Part shown: piece after piece, positions 24,491 to 32,469 of the stretch
How positions within the stretch are numbered: position 1 is the stretch's first letter
Layout of the letters: each line of letters opens with the position of its first letter
Source of the DNA: Halobacteriales archaeon QS_8_69_26
GTDB taxonomy: Archaea > Halobacteriota > Halobacteria > Halobacteriales > SW-7-71-33
Direction of reading: 5' to 3'
Length of the DNA: 64,000 nt
Assembly: GCA_003023195.1 (NCBI GenBank)
Contig: PXRX01000034.1
Location: forward strand, 23,004-87,003
Made by a program: the position numbers and the translations under genes
The notes under the pieces: model-generated
Database searches by the model: none
Told to the model about the DNA's origin: nothing
Seen by the model: the letters and a program-made list of their open reading frames with translations, nothing else

Positions 24491-24895
24491 TCACCGGAAG
24501 TCGACCGACAGGTCGATCGTGGTGGCGTACCCGAGTTCTAGCGTCGCGTCGGAGACCAGCGTCGCGGTCTCGCCGGCCTCCAGTTCTACCTCTTCGCCCG
24601 TCGAGCGCTGGATCCGGATCCCCGTCGGGATCCAGTTGTTGACGACCCGGACGTGGGTCGACGCGGTTTCGACCTCGATGGCCGGTTTCCCCTCCCTCCC
24701 TTGCGAAACCGTGACGTCGCGGACGCCGAGTGACCGCCGGCCGTCCTCGGTTTCGAGGACGACCTCGTCGTTCTCGTCGGGATCCCTGGTTATCCCGGCC
24801 GAGCCCGTCAGTTCGATCGGTCCTTCCGGCGTGGCCGTGGTTTCGGCGAACTCGTCCGCGACGACGTCGATGGTCGCTTCCATCACTGCGTTCAC
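24491..24895 (-). CDS. Small beta-rich protein, function unknown
   Basis: A 134-residue acidic protein from GTG 24895, with ATG 24883 as the alternative. Strand-rich sequence: PIELTGSAGITRDPDEND, VVLETEDGRRSLGVRDVTV, THVRVVNNWIPTGIRIQR and ELEAGETATLVSDATLELGY. The layout recalls an FHA-like or phospho-recognition sandwich, but the key FHA residues are not evident. A TATA-like GTAATATGG about 25 bases before GTG 24895 supports a leaderless start. No signal peptide. Confidence 0.7.
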   Translation of the reverse strand: MNAVMEATIDVVADEFAETTATPEGPIELTGSAGITRDPDENDEVVLETEDGRRSLGVRDVTVSQGREGKPAIEVETASTHVRVVNNWIPTGIRIQRSTGEEVELEAGETATLVSDATLELGYATTIDLSVDFR

Positions 24896-24950
24896 ACTTG
24901 TGTGCGACGGGTTACCATATTACTGTATCGGCCGATCCGGGCGTATCATC

Positions 24951-24982
24951 GCCGCCGGCTCCGCCGGAGCGGCTCCGGCGGC
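24951..24982 (-). terminator. GC-rich hairpin behind NUDIX gene
   Basis: Outer arms GCCGCCGG and CCGGCGGC enclose a second palindrome (CTCCGCCGGAG). It lies about 50 bases beyond the NUDIX stop and just upstream of the next minus-strand promoter, where a terminator or insulator would be expected. There is no clear T-tract. Confidence 0.3.
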
Positions 24983-25032
24983 ACCGCCGGATCCGACGAC
25001 CGATCGCTCCCACCCCCGGACCGGCCGGCGGG

Positions 25033-25497
25033 TCACTCGCGGGGCAGGTGCCCCCGTCCCGTCCCGCCCTGGCCGGCCAGGAGTTCCCCGAGTCCGTCGG
25101 GGTAGAGCGGTTCCGGCCCGGTCCGCAACGCGTCGAGGGTGTGCCAGGTCGCCTCGTACTGGATCCGTCCGCCGGCGTCCTCGCCCGCGAACCGGTCGCG
25201 GTCGTAGCGGGCGTCGTCCTCGAACGCCGCCCGCCGGGCGATTACCCACTCGTGCTGTCGCTCGCCGCCCCAGGTGAACCGGTTCTCTATCGTCCCGACC
25301 GTGGGCCCGGCCGCGAGGCCGGCGTCGAGTTCCTCCCGGAACTCCCGTTCGAGGGCCTCCCCGCTCGCCTCCCCGAACTCGACGCCGCCGCCGATGGGTC
25401 GGTAGAACGGGTCGCCCCCCGCGTCGGTCAACCGCTGGACGAGGTACTCGTCGTCGCGGCGAACGATCCCCAGGACGGTGGTCTGGATCCCCGGCAT
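25033..25497 (-). CDS. NUDIX hydrolase
   Basis: A 154-residue protein with a complete Nudix box, GGVEFGEASGEALEREFREE followed by LDAG. It begins MPGIQTTVLGIVRRDDEYLV. The sequence around FTWGGERQHEWVIARRAAF resembles small bacterial/archaeal house-cleaning pyrophosphatases. The substrate is a nucleoside-diphosphate-linked compound of unknown identity. Confidence 0.92.
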   Translation of the reverse strand: MPGIQTTVLGIVRRDDEYLVQRLTDAGGDPFYRPIGGGVEFGEASGEALEREFREELDAGLAAGPTVGTIENRFTWGGERQHEWVIARRAAFEDDARYDRDRFAGEDAGGRIQYEATWHTLDALRTGPEPLYPDGLGELLAGQGGTGRGHLPRE

Positions 25498-25651
25498 GCG
25501 TCGGTTCCGGACCGGGACTCCCCTGAACCTGACGGATCCGCCGGGCGTCCGGATCGCTCCGGGTCCCGGACGACAGCCGAGTGGGCCCTGGTAGCCCAGG
25601 TCAGGACGTGGACAAGAGATTTACCGGTTCGTCACCTACCCCGGCGTCGCC

Positions 25652-25894
25652 ATGAGCGATCCCCGCCGTCGAGGCCCGGGACAGGGCCCGGACCGGCCGA
25701 CGCCGCAGGAGATACACGCGGCGATGGTCCCGGGACGGTGCTACGTCGCCGCGGACCTCGTCGCCGAGTTCGGCAAGCAGTACGAGGGATCGGAACGAAC
25801 GGTCCGGCAGGGGCTCGACGAACTCGTCGCAGAGGGGCGGATCGTCCGGAGCGCCCACGCCGACGGGACGGTCACGTACCGCCGGACCGACTGA
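25652..25894 (+). CDS. Small winged-helix-like protein
   Basis: An 80-residue protein. The N-terminal 20 residues are Pro/Gly/Arg-rich; then PTPQEIHAAMVPGRCYVAAD, LVAEFGKQYEGSERTVRQGL and DELVAEGRIVRSAHADGTVT give helix-helix-recognition helix-wing spacing. A TATA-like GAGATTTACC lies about 30 bases upstream. Probably a DNA-binding regulator; the target is unknown. Confidence 0.7.
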   Translation: MSDPRRRGPGQGPDRPTPQEIHAAMVPGRCYVAADLVAEFGKQYEGSERTVRQGLDELVAEGRIVRSAHADGTVTYRRTD

Positions 25895-25932
25895 CCTCCG
25901 AACGAGTCCGTCGTCCCCGTCGAACGGCAGGC

Positions 25933-25998
25933 CACCGCCGACAGTCGGGGCGGGTCACCGCCGACAGTCGGGGCGGGTCACCGCCGACAGTCGATCGA
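25933..25998. repeat. 23-bp tandem repeat behind metG
   Basis: Units starting CACCGCCGACAGTCG at 25933, 25956 and 25979, the first two 23 bp and identical, the third partial and ending next to the metG stop at 25999. Same period as the array at 23013 but a different sequence. Confidence 0.7.
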
Positions 25999-28149
25999 CT
26001 AGCGGATCTTCTCGCCGGGGACGGCGTCTCCGTGGGTGGTCAGCAGGTCGGCCTCCTCGCCGGCGGCAAGCACCATGCCGTTCGACTCGACGCCGAACAG
26101 TTCGGCCTTCTCCAGGTTCGCCAGCAGGACCACCTTCTTCCCCGGGAGTTCGTTCAGGTCGTGGAGTTGCTTGATCCCGGCGACGACCTGCCGGGTCTCG
26201 ACGCCGACGTCGACGGTCAGTTTCACCAGGTCGTCGGCGCCCTCGATGGGGTCGACCGTCTCGATCCGACCGACCCGGATGTCCAGGTCCTGGAACTCCT
26301 CGAAGCTGATCCGGTCGTCGGCGAGGGGTTCTAGCTCCCCGGCGTCCGCGCCGTCACCGTCGCCGGCCGCCTCGGCTTCCCCGGCCTCGCCGTCGGCATC
26401 CGCGTCGGCCTCCGCTTCGTCGTCGGCTCCCGCCCCGTCCGCCTCGCTGGCGGCCGCGACCCGTTCCTCCAGTCGCTCGGCCAGTTCCTCGGTGTGCTCG
26501 GGGTCGACCTTCTCGAAGGGTTCCGTCGGCTCCCCGAACTCGGCCGGGGGTGCCTCCAGGGCCGCCGCCAGGCGGACCTCGTCGACCGACCCCGGCTCGC
26601 CCAGGGTCGACCAGACCTCCTCTGCGGTCGAGGGGATCACTGGCTGTGCGAGGACGGTGACGGCCTTGGCGACCTGGACGCAGTCACGGATGACGGGCGC
26701 GGCCTCCTCGTCGTCGAGCTTCCAGGGTTCGTTGCGCTGGATGTACTCGTTGCCGAACCGGGCCAGCCGGACCGCGGCCTCGCCCACGTCCCGGACGGAG
26801 TAGTCGTCGACGCCGTCGCGGAACTCACCGATCGCGTCCTCGATGCGCTCCTCGACCTCCGGCGAGAGGTCGGCCCCGGGCGTCCCGCCGAAGTTGCGGT
26901 TGGCGAACAGCAGCGACCGGTAGATGAAGTTCCCCACGACGCCGACGAGTTCGTCGTTGACCCGTTCCCGGAAGCGGTCCCAGGCGAAGTCGACGTCGCC
27001 CTGGAAGCCACCGGCGGTCGCGAGGTAGTACCGCAGGAAGTCGGCGTCGAACCCCTCCTCCAGGTACTCCTCGGCCCAGACCGCCCGGTTCCGGGACGTC
27101 GAGAGGCCCTTGCCGTCGATGGTCACCCAGCCACAGGCCATCACCGCGCGGGGTTCGTCGTACTCGGCGGCCCGCAACATCGCCGGCCAGAAGACGGTGT
27201 GGTGCTGGATGATGTCCTTGCCGATGACGTGGACGATGTCCGACCGCTCCGGGTCACGGCCGTCGCCGCCCCAGACCTCCCGCCAGTCGAACTCCTCCGT
27301 GCCGACGCGCTCGGAATACTGCTTGGTGGAGGCGACGTACTCGATGGGGGCGTCGACCCAGACGTACAGGACCAGGTCCTGTTCCCCGTCCTCCCCGTCA
27401 GGGTAGTCGATCCCCCAGTCCATGTCCCGGGTGATACAGAGGTCCTCCAGTTCGCCCTCGATCCACTCCCGGGGCTGGTTGCGGGCGTTGTCGGTTCCCT
27501 CCAGGCGGTCGATGAACCCCTGGAGGTACGCCTGGAAGTCCGAGAGCTTCAGGAACTCGTGGGTCCGGCTCCGGTACTCGGCCGGGTTGCCCGTGATGGT
27601 CGAGACGGGGTCGACGATCTCGCCGGGTTCGAGGTGGCGCTGGCACCCCTCGTCGCACTCGTCGCCGCGGGCCGTCTCCCCGCAGTAGGGGCAGGTCCCC
27701 TCGACGAACCGGTCGGGCAGGGGCTGGTCCACCTCGGGGTCCCAGGCGACCTGGATTTCCCTCTCTATGACGTGGTCGCCGTCGATCCACCGCCGGACGA
27801 ACTCCCTCGTCAGTTCGGTGTTGGTCCCGTCGTGGGTGTGCCCGTAGTTGTCGAAGTCGACGTCGAACTCCGGGAACTGCTCCGTGAACTCCTCGTGCCA
27901 GCGCAGAGCCAGTTCCTCCGGGTCGCGGCCCTCTCGCTCGGCCTGGACCGCGATCGGGGTGCCGTGCATGTCCGACCCGCAGACGAACGCCGTCTCCTGG
28001 CCCACCTTCTCCAGGGCGCGGCTGAAGACGTCGCCGCCCACGAACGACCGCAGGTGGCCGACGTGGATCCCCCCGTTGGCGTAGGGGAGCCCGCAGGTCA
28101 CCACCGCCGGGTCGTCGGTCGGGAACCGTCGGTCCTCGGTGTCGCTCAT
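25999..28149 (-). CDS. metG: Methionyl-tRNA synthetase
   Basis: A 716-residue class-I synthetase. The catalytic domain has PYANGGIHVGHLRSF (HIGH motif) and GKGLSTSRN, the archaeal form of KMSKS. The zinc knuckle is CPYCGETARGDECDEGC. An anticodon-binding helical domain follows. A very acidic Ala/Asp/Glu linker (about 550-600) leads to a C-terminal tRNA-binding OB domain (DIRVGRIETVDPIEGADDL). Start ATG 28149 (MSDTEDRRFPTDDPAVVT). Upstream in-frame extensions are non-homologous. Confidence 0.96.
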   Translation of the reverse strand: MSDTEDRRFPTDDPAVVTCGLPYANGGIHVGHLRSFVGGDVFSRALEKVGQETAFVCGSDMHGTPIAVQAEREGRDPEELALRWHEEFTEQFPEFDVDFDNYGHTHDGTNTELTREFVRRWIDGDHVIEREIQVAWDPEVDQPLPDRFVEGTCPYCGETARGDECDEGCQRHLEPGEIVDPVSTITGNPAEYRSRTHEFLKLSDFQAYLQGFIDRLEGTDNARNQPREWIEGELEDLCITRDMDWGIDYPDGEDGEQDLVLYVWVDAPIEYVASTKQYSERVGTEEFDWREVWGGDGRDPERSDIVHVIGKDIIQHHTVFWPAMLRAAEYDEPRAVMACGWVTIDGKGLSTSRNRAVWAEEYLEEGFDADFLRYYLATAGGFQGDVDFAWDRFRERVNDELVGVVGNFIYRSLLFANRNFGGTPGADLSPEVEERIEDAIGEFRDGVDDYSVRDVGEAAVRLARFGNEYIQRNEPWKLDDEEAAPVIRDCVQVAKAVTVLAQPVIPSTAEEVWSTLGEPGSVDEVRLAAALEAPPAEFGEPTEPFEKVDPEHTEELAERLEERVAAASEADGAGADDEAEADADADGEAGEAEAAGDGDGADAGELEPLADDRISFEEFQDLDIRVGRIETVDPIEGADDLVKLTVDVGVETRQVVAGIKQLHDLNELPGKKVVLLANLEKAELFGVESNGMVLAAGEEADLLTTHGDAVPGEKIR

Positions 28150-28591
28150 CGTCCTGTACCTCCGTCGTGCGGGCCTAAAACCCGCCGATCCGTTCTCGTG
28201 CGTGGCATGCTGTGTGGTGTGGTTCGCGTGTCCGGTTGTCGGTGCGTTCTCTCCGATGGCTGTCGTTCCGTCCGTCCGATAGCGCCGGGGTGGCCGGTCG
28301 CGGGTCGACGCCGTGGAACTCGCCCACGACCCGCGCCGACCGGGAAACCCGGCGCTCGTCGGCGTTCGTCCGGACCGGGGTTCCTCGCCGCGGTCGCCGG
28401 GCCGCATGACCGGCCCCGTCCGCGGCGGTCCACCCGGGGGTAGCTATCGCTCCGGGCGCATACGAGAACGGGCCGGGCCGGAGCGGGCTACCGGTGTCAC
28501 GCCCCCGTCTTGCGGGTCGTGGATGAAAACCCTGCCGGATCCGTGCGAGCAGTTCCCGGGGTCCCCGGGGGTCGCATTCAGCGCCGGCGCA
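28150..28591. other. Intergenic region upstream of metG
   Basis: About 440 GC-rich bases between the metG start and the AT-rich element. It should hold the metG promoter. Long open frames exist on both strands, as expected at this GC content, but none shows a recognisable domain, signal peptide or haloarchaeal composition. Nothing else was recognised. Confidence 0.5.
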
Positions 28592-28592
28592 G

Positions 28593-28606
28593 TTACAGTA
28601 ACGTTA
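28593..28606. promoter_or_regulatory. Left half of bipartite TTACAGTAA motif, site 3 of 5 (split)
   Basis: TTACAGTAA at 28593-28601 is followed by CGTTA and then by the AT-rich element. Its partner, TTACAGTAA at 29440-29448 preceded by TAACG, lies on the other side. Removing 28607-29442 restores TTACAGTAA-CG-TTACAGTAA, the same 11-bp-spaced pair as at the other four sites. Confidence 0.55.
28599..28606. repeat. Target site duplication TAACGTTA, left copy
   Basis: TAACGTTA at 28599-28606 is repeated exactly at 29435-29442, flanking the AT-rich element as an 8-bp direct repeat. The sequence is itself palindromic and is the centre of the split bipartite motif. Confidence 0.65.
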
Positions 28607-29434
28607 GAGAGTGTCATAGAATAGTTCACACACCCTCATATGGCTCCCCGACGAATGGTAAGTTCAGACGGATCACGTATCGGTCAGAGCAATTATGCCA
28701 TCTCTTTATCGAACGCCCAAAGGGCCATATCGACCTGTCTTGCTGACAGACCCTCAGCATCAGCTATTTTTCGAACGTGATTCATATAGAATTCATATGC
28801 CTCTGGATTCTTCAGATATGTTCTGAAGTGTTCTAAAAATTCGGCGTAGTCAGCATACTGTCGTGAACCGACCATCTCCGGTTTTGCACCTGCAAGGGCT
28901 CTAAACGCCCGATAATCAATAATCGCATAGTGAGAAGGTTTGGCTACGGTCAGCATCGTCGACGCCATCGGAACACCGATTCCGCTGAGTTCAGTTAATG
29001 CATCAATTGCTTCTCTATCTGTGGAGGCTGTTATAGCGGATTGGAACTGTTGGGTAACTGTTTCATCGGAATTCTTTTTAATATTTGAATCATTCCGACT
29101 ACTCTGGAGTTTCCACTGACTGATCCGCTGTAATTCGGCTACTGAGAGCTCACAGTCTCGTGACTGAATCGTATCCGAGATTGAGCCAAACAATGGGTCA
29201 GAATCTTCTTGCCAATTTCCCAATTCGTCAAGATACTCAATCGGCTTGTCTTCCCACTTGATTTGAAACTTTTTCAGCCATTTTTGCAGATCAATGTCCA
29301 TGCGGCATGGAAACGGCGTCCTATTAATAATACTTACCTCTGTCTGCTCTCAATTCGCAGATCTACTTATCGGACGATTCGTTACAGCCTACCCTGAAAT
29401 GAACTGCTGTGTGAATCGTTCTATGACACCCTCG
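28607..29434. mobile_element. AT-rich transposon-like element without a transposase
   Basis: An 828-bp segment of visibly lower GC than its surroundings. The left end reads GAGAGTGTCATAGAATAG then TTCACACA; the right end in reverse complement reads CGAGGGTGTCATAGAACGA then TTCACACA, so the terminal inverted repeats share about 22 of 26 positions. An 8-bp duplication TAACGTTA flanks it. The only gene is a 202-residue HhH protein that is not a transposase, so the element is non-autonomous and must have been moved by an enzyme encoded elsewhere (8-bp duplications occur with IS6, IS1595 and the ISH1 group of IS5). Confidence 0.6.
28693..29301 (-). CDS. HhH-containing protein, DNA-glycosylase-like, cargo of the element
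   Basis: A 202-residue protein of neutral, non-haloarchaeal composition (many Ser, Gln, Lys, Ile), unlike its acidic neighbours. The N-terminal half is helical (MDIDLQKWLKKFQIKWEDKP). A helix-hairpin-helix lies at about 102-118 (LTELSGIGVPMASTMLTVAK), followed by PSHYAIIDYRAFRALAG, in which Asp129 sits where the catalytic Asp of HhH-GPD glycosylases would be. No iron-sulfur cysteines. Similar GxGVPxAS...AIxDxRxxRAL proteins occur in accessory regions. Glycosylase activity is inference; a defence or repair role is possible. Confidence 0.75.
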   Translation of the reverse strand: MDIDLQKWLKKFQIKWEDKPIEYLDELGNWQEDSDPLFGSISDTIQSRDCELSVAELQRISQWKLQSSRNDSNIKKNSDETVTQQFQSAITASTDREAIDALTELSGIGVPMASTMLTVAKPSHYAIIDYRAFRALAGAKPEMVGSRQYADYAEFLEHFRTYLKNPEAYEFYMNHVRKIADAEGLSARQVDMALWAFDKEMA

Positions 29435-29448
29435 TAACGTTACAGTAA
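29435..29448. promoter_or_regulatory. Right copy of TAACGTTA and right half of split motif site 3
   Basis: TAACGTTA at 29435-29442 is the right target duplication of the AT-rich element and leads into TTACAGTAA at 29440-29448, the second half of the bipartite motif. It lies about 50 bases beyond the mfnA stop codon. Confidence 0.6.
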
Positions 29449-29496
29449 GATCGGGCGGTGTCGGATCCGGCATTATCGGCCGCAGGTTCCGCGCAG

Positions 29497-30594
29497 TCAC
29501 CGACTGCCTGCTCCGGGGTTCGCCCGGTGACCGGTCCCGACGTCGGCCGCTCTCCGGTCCAGGTCGTCGAGGAACTCCCCGAGCACGTCCCGGGTGACGT
29601 GGGGACCGCAGACGATCCGGAGTTCCCCGTCGCCCGTGCGGGCGACCCGCCACCCCTCGTCGCGGAGGGCCTCGAAGACGCGGGTGTCGACGTCGAACGC
29701 GACGATGGAGAGTTCGGGGTCGACGACGTCGTAGCCGCGCCGGTCGAGTTCGTCGGCCAGCCACCCGGCGGTGTCGCGGATCCGGCGGCGCTGGTCGCGG
29801 TAGCCGTCGGGCCACAGCTCGTCGAGGACGGCGGCGGCGCTGGCGACGCCCGCGCCGCTCCTGGTCCCGGGGAGGGTGACCTGGGTGCGCGACTCCAGGT
29901 AGGGCGTGTCGACGGTCAGCGACTCCAGGAGCGACTCCTCGCGGGCCAGCAGACCGCCGGCGGGGATCGCCGCCCGCCCGAGTTTGTGGGGGTCGACGGT
30001 CATCGTGTCGACGGCGGCGTCGGCGAAGTTCCAGGCGTGGTCGGTGAAGGGGAGTTCGAACCCGCCCCAGGCGGCGTCGACGTGCAGGAGTGCGCCGGCG
30101 TCGGCCGCCAGGTCCGCCAGCGCGGGGACGGGGTCGACCCGGCCGTACTCGGTGGTCCCGGCGACGGCCACGACGCCGGCGGTGTCGGCGTCGACCAGTT
30201 CCGCGACTGCGTCGAGGTTCGCGCGGCCGTCGGCGTCCGTCGGCGCGACCCGCAACTCCACGCCCAGCAGGTCGGCGGCCTTCCGGAACGAGAAGTGGGC
30301 GCTCTCGGGGATCACCACGTTCGCGTCGTTCCTCCCGTGTTCGCGGGCGATCCGGACGGCCTGGAGGTTGGCCTCCGTGCCCCCGGACGCGACGTAGCCC
30401 GCCGGGTCGTCGAGTCCGGCCACCTCGCCCAGGGTGTCGACCGCCCGCTCCTCCAGGCGGGCCACCGAGGGGAAACTGGCGGGATCCCCCGGGTTGGTCG
30501 CCAGGAACCGCTCGGCGGCCTCGCGGGCGACCGGGTGGGGCGGCGTGCACATCGAGGAGAGCACCCGGTCGAACGACTGCGGCGACTCGTCCAT
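29497..30594 (-). CDS. mfnA: L-tyrosine/L-aspartate decarboxylase MfnA
   Basis: A 365-residue group-II PLP decarboxylase. The PLP lysine is in [18 protein letters not shown]; the cofactor Asp is in [13 protein letters not shown]; the substrate-side motif is [16 protein letters not shown]. In archaea MfnA makes tyramine for methanofuran or, in halophiles, beta-alanine from aspartate for coenzyme A; the latter is more likely here because haloarchaea lack methanofuran. Start ATG 30594 ([20 protein letters not shown]); upstream in-frame codons are repeat DNA. Confidence 0.93.
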   Translation of the reverse strand: MDESPQSFDRVLSSMCTPPHPVAREAAERFLATNPGDPASFPSVARLEERAVDTLGEVAGLDDPAGYVASGGTEANLQAVRIAREHGRNDANVVIPESAHFSFRKAADLLGVELRVAPTDADGRANLDAVAELVDADTAGVVAVAGTTEYGRVDPVPALADLAADAGALLHVDAAWGGFELPFTDHAWNFADAAVDTMTVDPHKLGRAAIPAGGLLAREESLLESLTVDTPYLESRTQVTLPGTRSGAGVASAAAVLDELWPDGYRDQRRRIRDTAGWLADELDRRGYDVVDPELSIVAFDVDTRVFEALRDEGWRVARTGDGELRIVCGPHVTRDVLGEFLDDLDRRAADVGTGHRANPGAGSR

Positions 30595-30670
30595 GGTCGT
30601 CCGATGCAACGTCGGCGGTTTAGCCGTTGCGTTCCGGGCCAGGACCTCCCGGCGTCCGGCCCCTTTCCGC

Positions 30671-30752
30671 GGGACCCCCCGGCACCCCGTTCGTTCCGGT
30701 CCGGGACCCCCCGGCACCCCGTTCGTTCCGGTCCGGGACCTCCCGGCGGGCC
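30671..30752. repeat. 32-bp GC-rich tandem repeat upstream of mfnA
   Basis: Two identical 32-bp units begin GGGACCCCCCGGCACCCCG at 30671 and 30703, with a partial third at 30735. They occupy most of the spacer between the mfnA start and the broken UspA gene. Confidence 0.7.
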
Positions 30753-30780
30753 GTTTACCCCGGGGATCCGTGGGACGGGC

Positions 30781-30968
30781 ATGGCACCCGACGTGACCTA
30801 CGAGAACGTGCTGGTCCCGACCGACGGAGCGAGACGGCGGCGAACGCGGTCGACCACGCGGTGGGCCTCGCAACCCGGTACGGGGCGACGCTCCACAGCG
30901 TCTACGTGGTCGACACGGCGGCGCTCGGATCCAGCATGGACGCGGCCCTGATCCACCGGGTCGGTTCC
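30781..30968 (+). pseudogene. Broken UspA family protein (frameshift and deletion)
   Basis: From ATG 30781: [17 protein letters not shown]. The frame then shifts by one base after codon GGA (about 30829), and the UspA sequence resumes in the next frame as [40 protein letters not shown]. One missing base restores [15 protein letters not shown]. The homology stops at about 30968, where the sequence becomes antisense DUF2892. The last half of a normal 140-residue UspA is missing. An insertion or deletion has joined two genes. Confidence 0.75.
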
Positions 30969-31246
30969 TCGTACGTGTTCGTGCCGGTCAGGCGGTTGAA
31001 TGCACACCGCTGGATGGCGCCGGTCGCGAGGAAGACCAGCCCCGACAGGACGACCACCCCCGCGACGGTCCGTCCGGCGGCGTCGTCCACCGGGAAGACG
31101 TACCCGAGGTACGAGGCCGCACCGAGGGCCACCAGGACGGGGCCGAGGACGAGTCTCGCGACCCGGTCCGGGCCGCCGACGTTCTTTTGCACGGCCGGAT
31201 CACCGTCCGGGGCTACGTGCTCGCAAAAGTTGAGATCCGTTGTCAT
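30902..31246 (-). CDS. DUF2892/YgaP-like membrane protein with abnormal C-terminus
   Basis: A 114-residue frame from ATG 31246; GTG 31192 would give [18 protein letters not shown], the usual family start. Two transmembrane helices follow ([20 protein letters not shown] and [20 protein letters not shown]), then [12 protein letters not shown], the normal family end. After NTYE the frame continues 23 residues antisense to the UspA remnant, so the native stop was lost in the deletion. Possibly still functional because the core is intact. Confidence 0.7.
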   Translation of the reverse strand: MTTDLNFCEHVAPDGDPAVQKNVGGPDRVARLVLGPVLVALGAASYLGYVFPVDDAAGRTVAGVVVLSGLVFLATGAIQRCAFNRLTGTNTYEEPTRWIRAASMLDPSAAVSTT

Positions 31247-31663
31247 TCCGGTGGGTGGGCCTGGCCGAGACTCTGTGCCGGTTCGGTGCCGACGCTTCCC
31301 CGGGATCGCACCCGGCGCTCTCCCCGGTGCGACCGGACGGAAAACGGACCCCGGGTGGGATCCCTGAGGCGCAGCCCCGGGCGGTACGGGGCAGGCGTGG
31401 TGAGTCCCTGGCTGACCCCCGGACGCCCGACCGGTAGGTGGACCACGGGCGACATAGTTCCGGTCACCGACCGATCGTGCAGGAACCGGGCATCGACTCG
31501 GGAGGTGAAAACTCCTACTTGAGCGTTGTGGACGAGCGCCGCCGATCGGTCGGCGGCGACACGTGGTCTGCCGGCGTACGGGGTCGACTTCGGGGACCCG
31601 CGTTCGGCGGGGAAACCCTACGCGACCGACAGATTAGGAACGGTCATCCGACAACTCCCGCCA
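31247..31663. other. Spacer between DUF2892 gene and broken regulator
   Basis: About 415 bases without a recognisable gene. Two hairpins stand out: TCGCACC...GGTGCGA near 31306-31332 and GCCGCCGATCGGTCGGCGGC at about 31539-31558. A TATA-like AGATTAGG near 31631 fits a leaderless start at 31664. Confidence 0.4.
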
Positions 31664-32466
31664 GTGACAGCGCCCCCGGATCCGGAACGCGGGCCGACGC
31701 CCGAGGACCTCGTCGACGCCGTCTCGCTGCGGTACGACCTCCTCCGGGAACTGGACGACGCCGGGGAACCGGTCGAGAAGCGGACGCTCGTCGACCGCCT
31801 CGACGTCTCGCGCTCGACGGTCGACCGGGGGCTCCGGCGTTTCGACGCCCTCGGCCTGGTCACGGCGGCGGGGGAGGGTACGCAGTCACGCCGTCGGGGA
31901 GGCTCGTTCGCGGGGAGTACGCGGCGTTCACCGACCGCCTGGGGGCCGTCCTCGCGGCCCAGGACACCGTCGACCACCTCCCACCCGACGCGCCCCTGTC
32001 GGTCGGGTTCCTGGCCGACGCGGAGGTGGTGACCGGGGCGGGCCGGGCCGCCCATCCCCCCGGGATCCGCGTGGGAGAACTGGTCGACGCCGCCGACCGG
32101 CTGTCGGGGTTGGCGAAGGCCTACGCGACGCCGGGGGCGGCCACCCAGTACCAGCGAGCGATGGAGCGGGGGTTGACCGTCGACCTCGTGTTCGACCGCG
32201 GGATGTTCGAGGGCCTGGTCGACCGGTACGACTGGGTCGGGGAGTTCCTGGCGACCGGTCGGTTCTCGGCGTCGGTCCACGACGGGGTCCCGTACGGCCT
32301 CTACCTGGCGGAGGAGGGTGAGACGGTCACAGCCTGCATGATGGTCTACGACGCGGACGGCCACCTCGCCGGGGCGCTCCTCGCCGACTCGGACCGGGCC
32401 GTCGAGTGGGCTCGCGGCGTCGTCGACCGGTACCGGAGGGAAGCGATCCCGCTGGGCGACGGGTAG
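31664..32466 (+). pseudogene. Helix-turn-helix regulator (DUF1724-like) broken by a frameshift
   Basis: The N-terminal part from GTG 31664 (MTAPPDPERGPTPEDLVDAV) has a winged helix: LLRELDDAGEPVEKRTLVDR, LDVSRSTVDRGLRRFDALGL. Near 31875-31885, in the G-rich GCGGCGGGGGAGGG run, the frame changes; the second frame continues YAVTPSGRLVRGEYAAFTDR, then a sensor domain (GVPYGLYLAEEGETVTACMM) to 32466. The two halves together match one haloarchaeal regulator of about 265 residues. Either a real mutation or a sequencing slip in the G-run. Four bases separate its stop from ppsA, tail to tail. Confidence 0.75.
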
Positions 32467-32469
32467 CGG

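Noticed and set aside
28200..28590. A gene upstream of metG
   Set aside because: Open frames exist but show Arg/Pro-rich shadow composition and no start/promoter arrangement.
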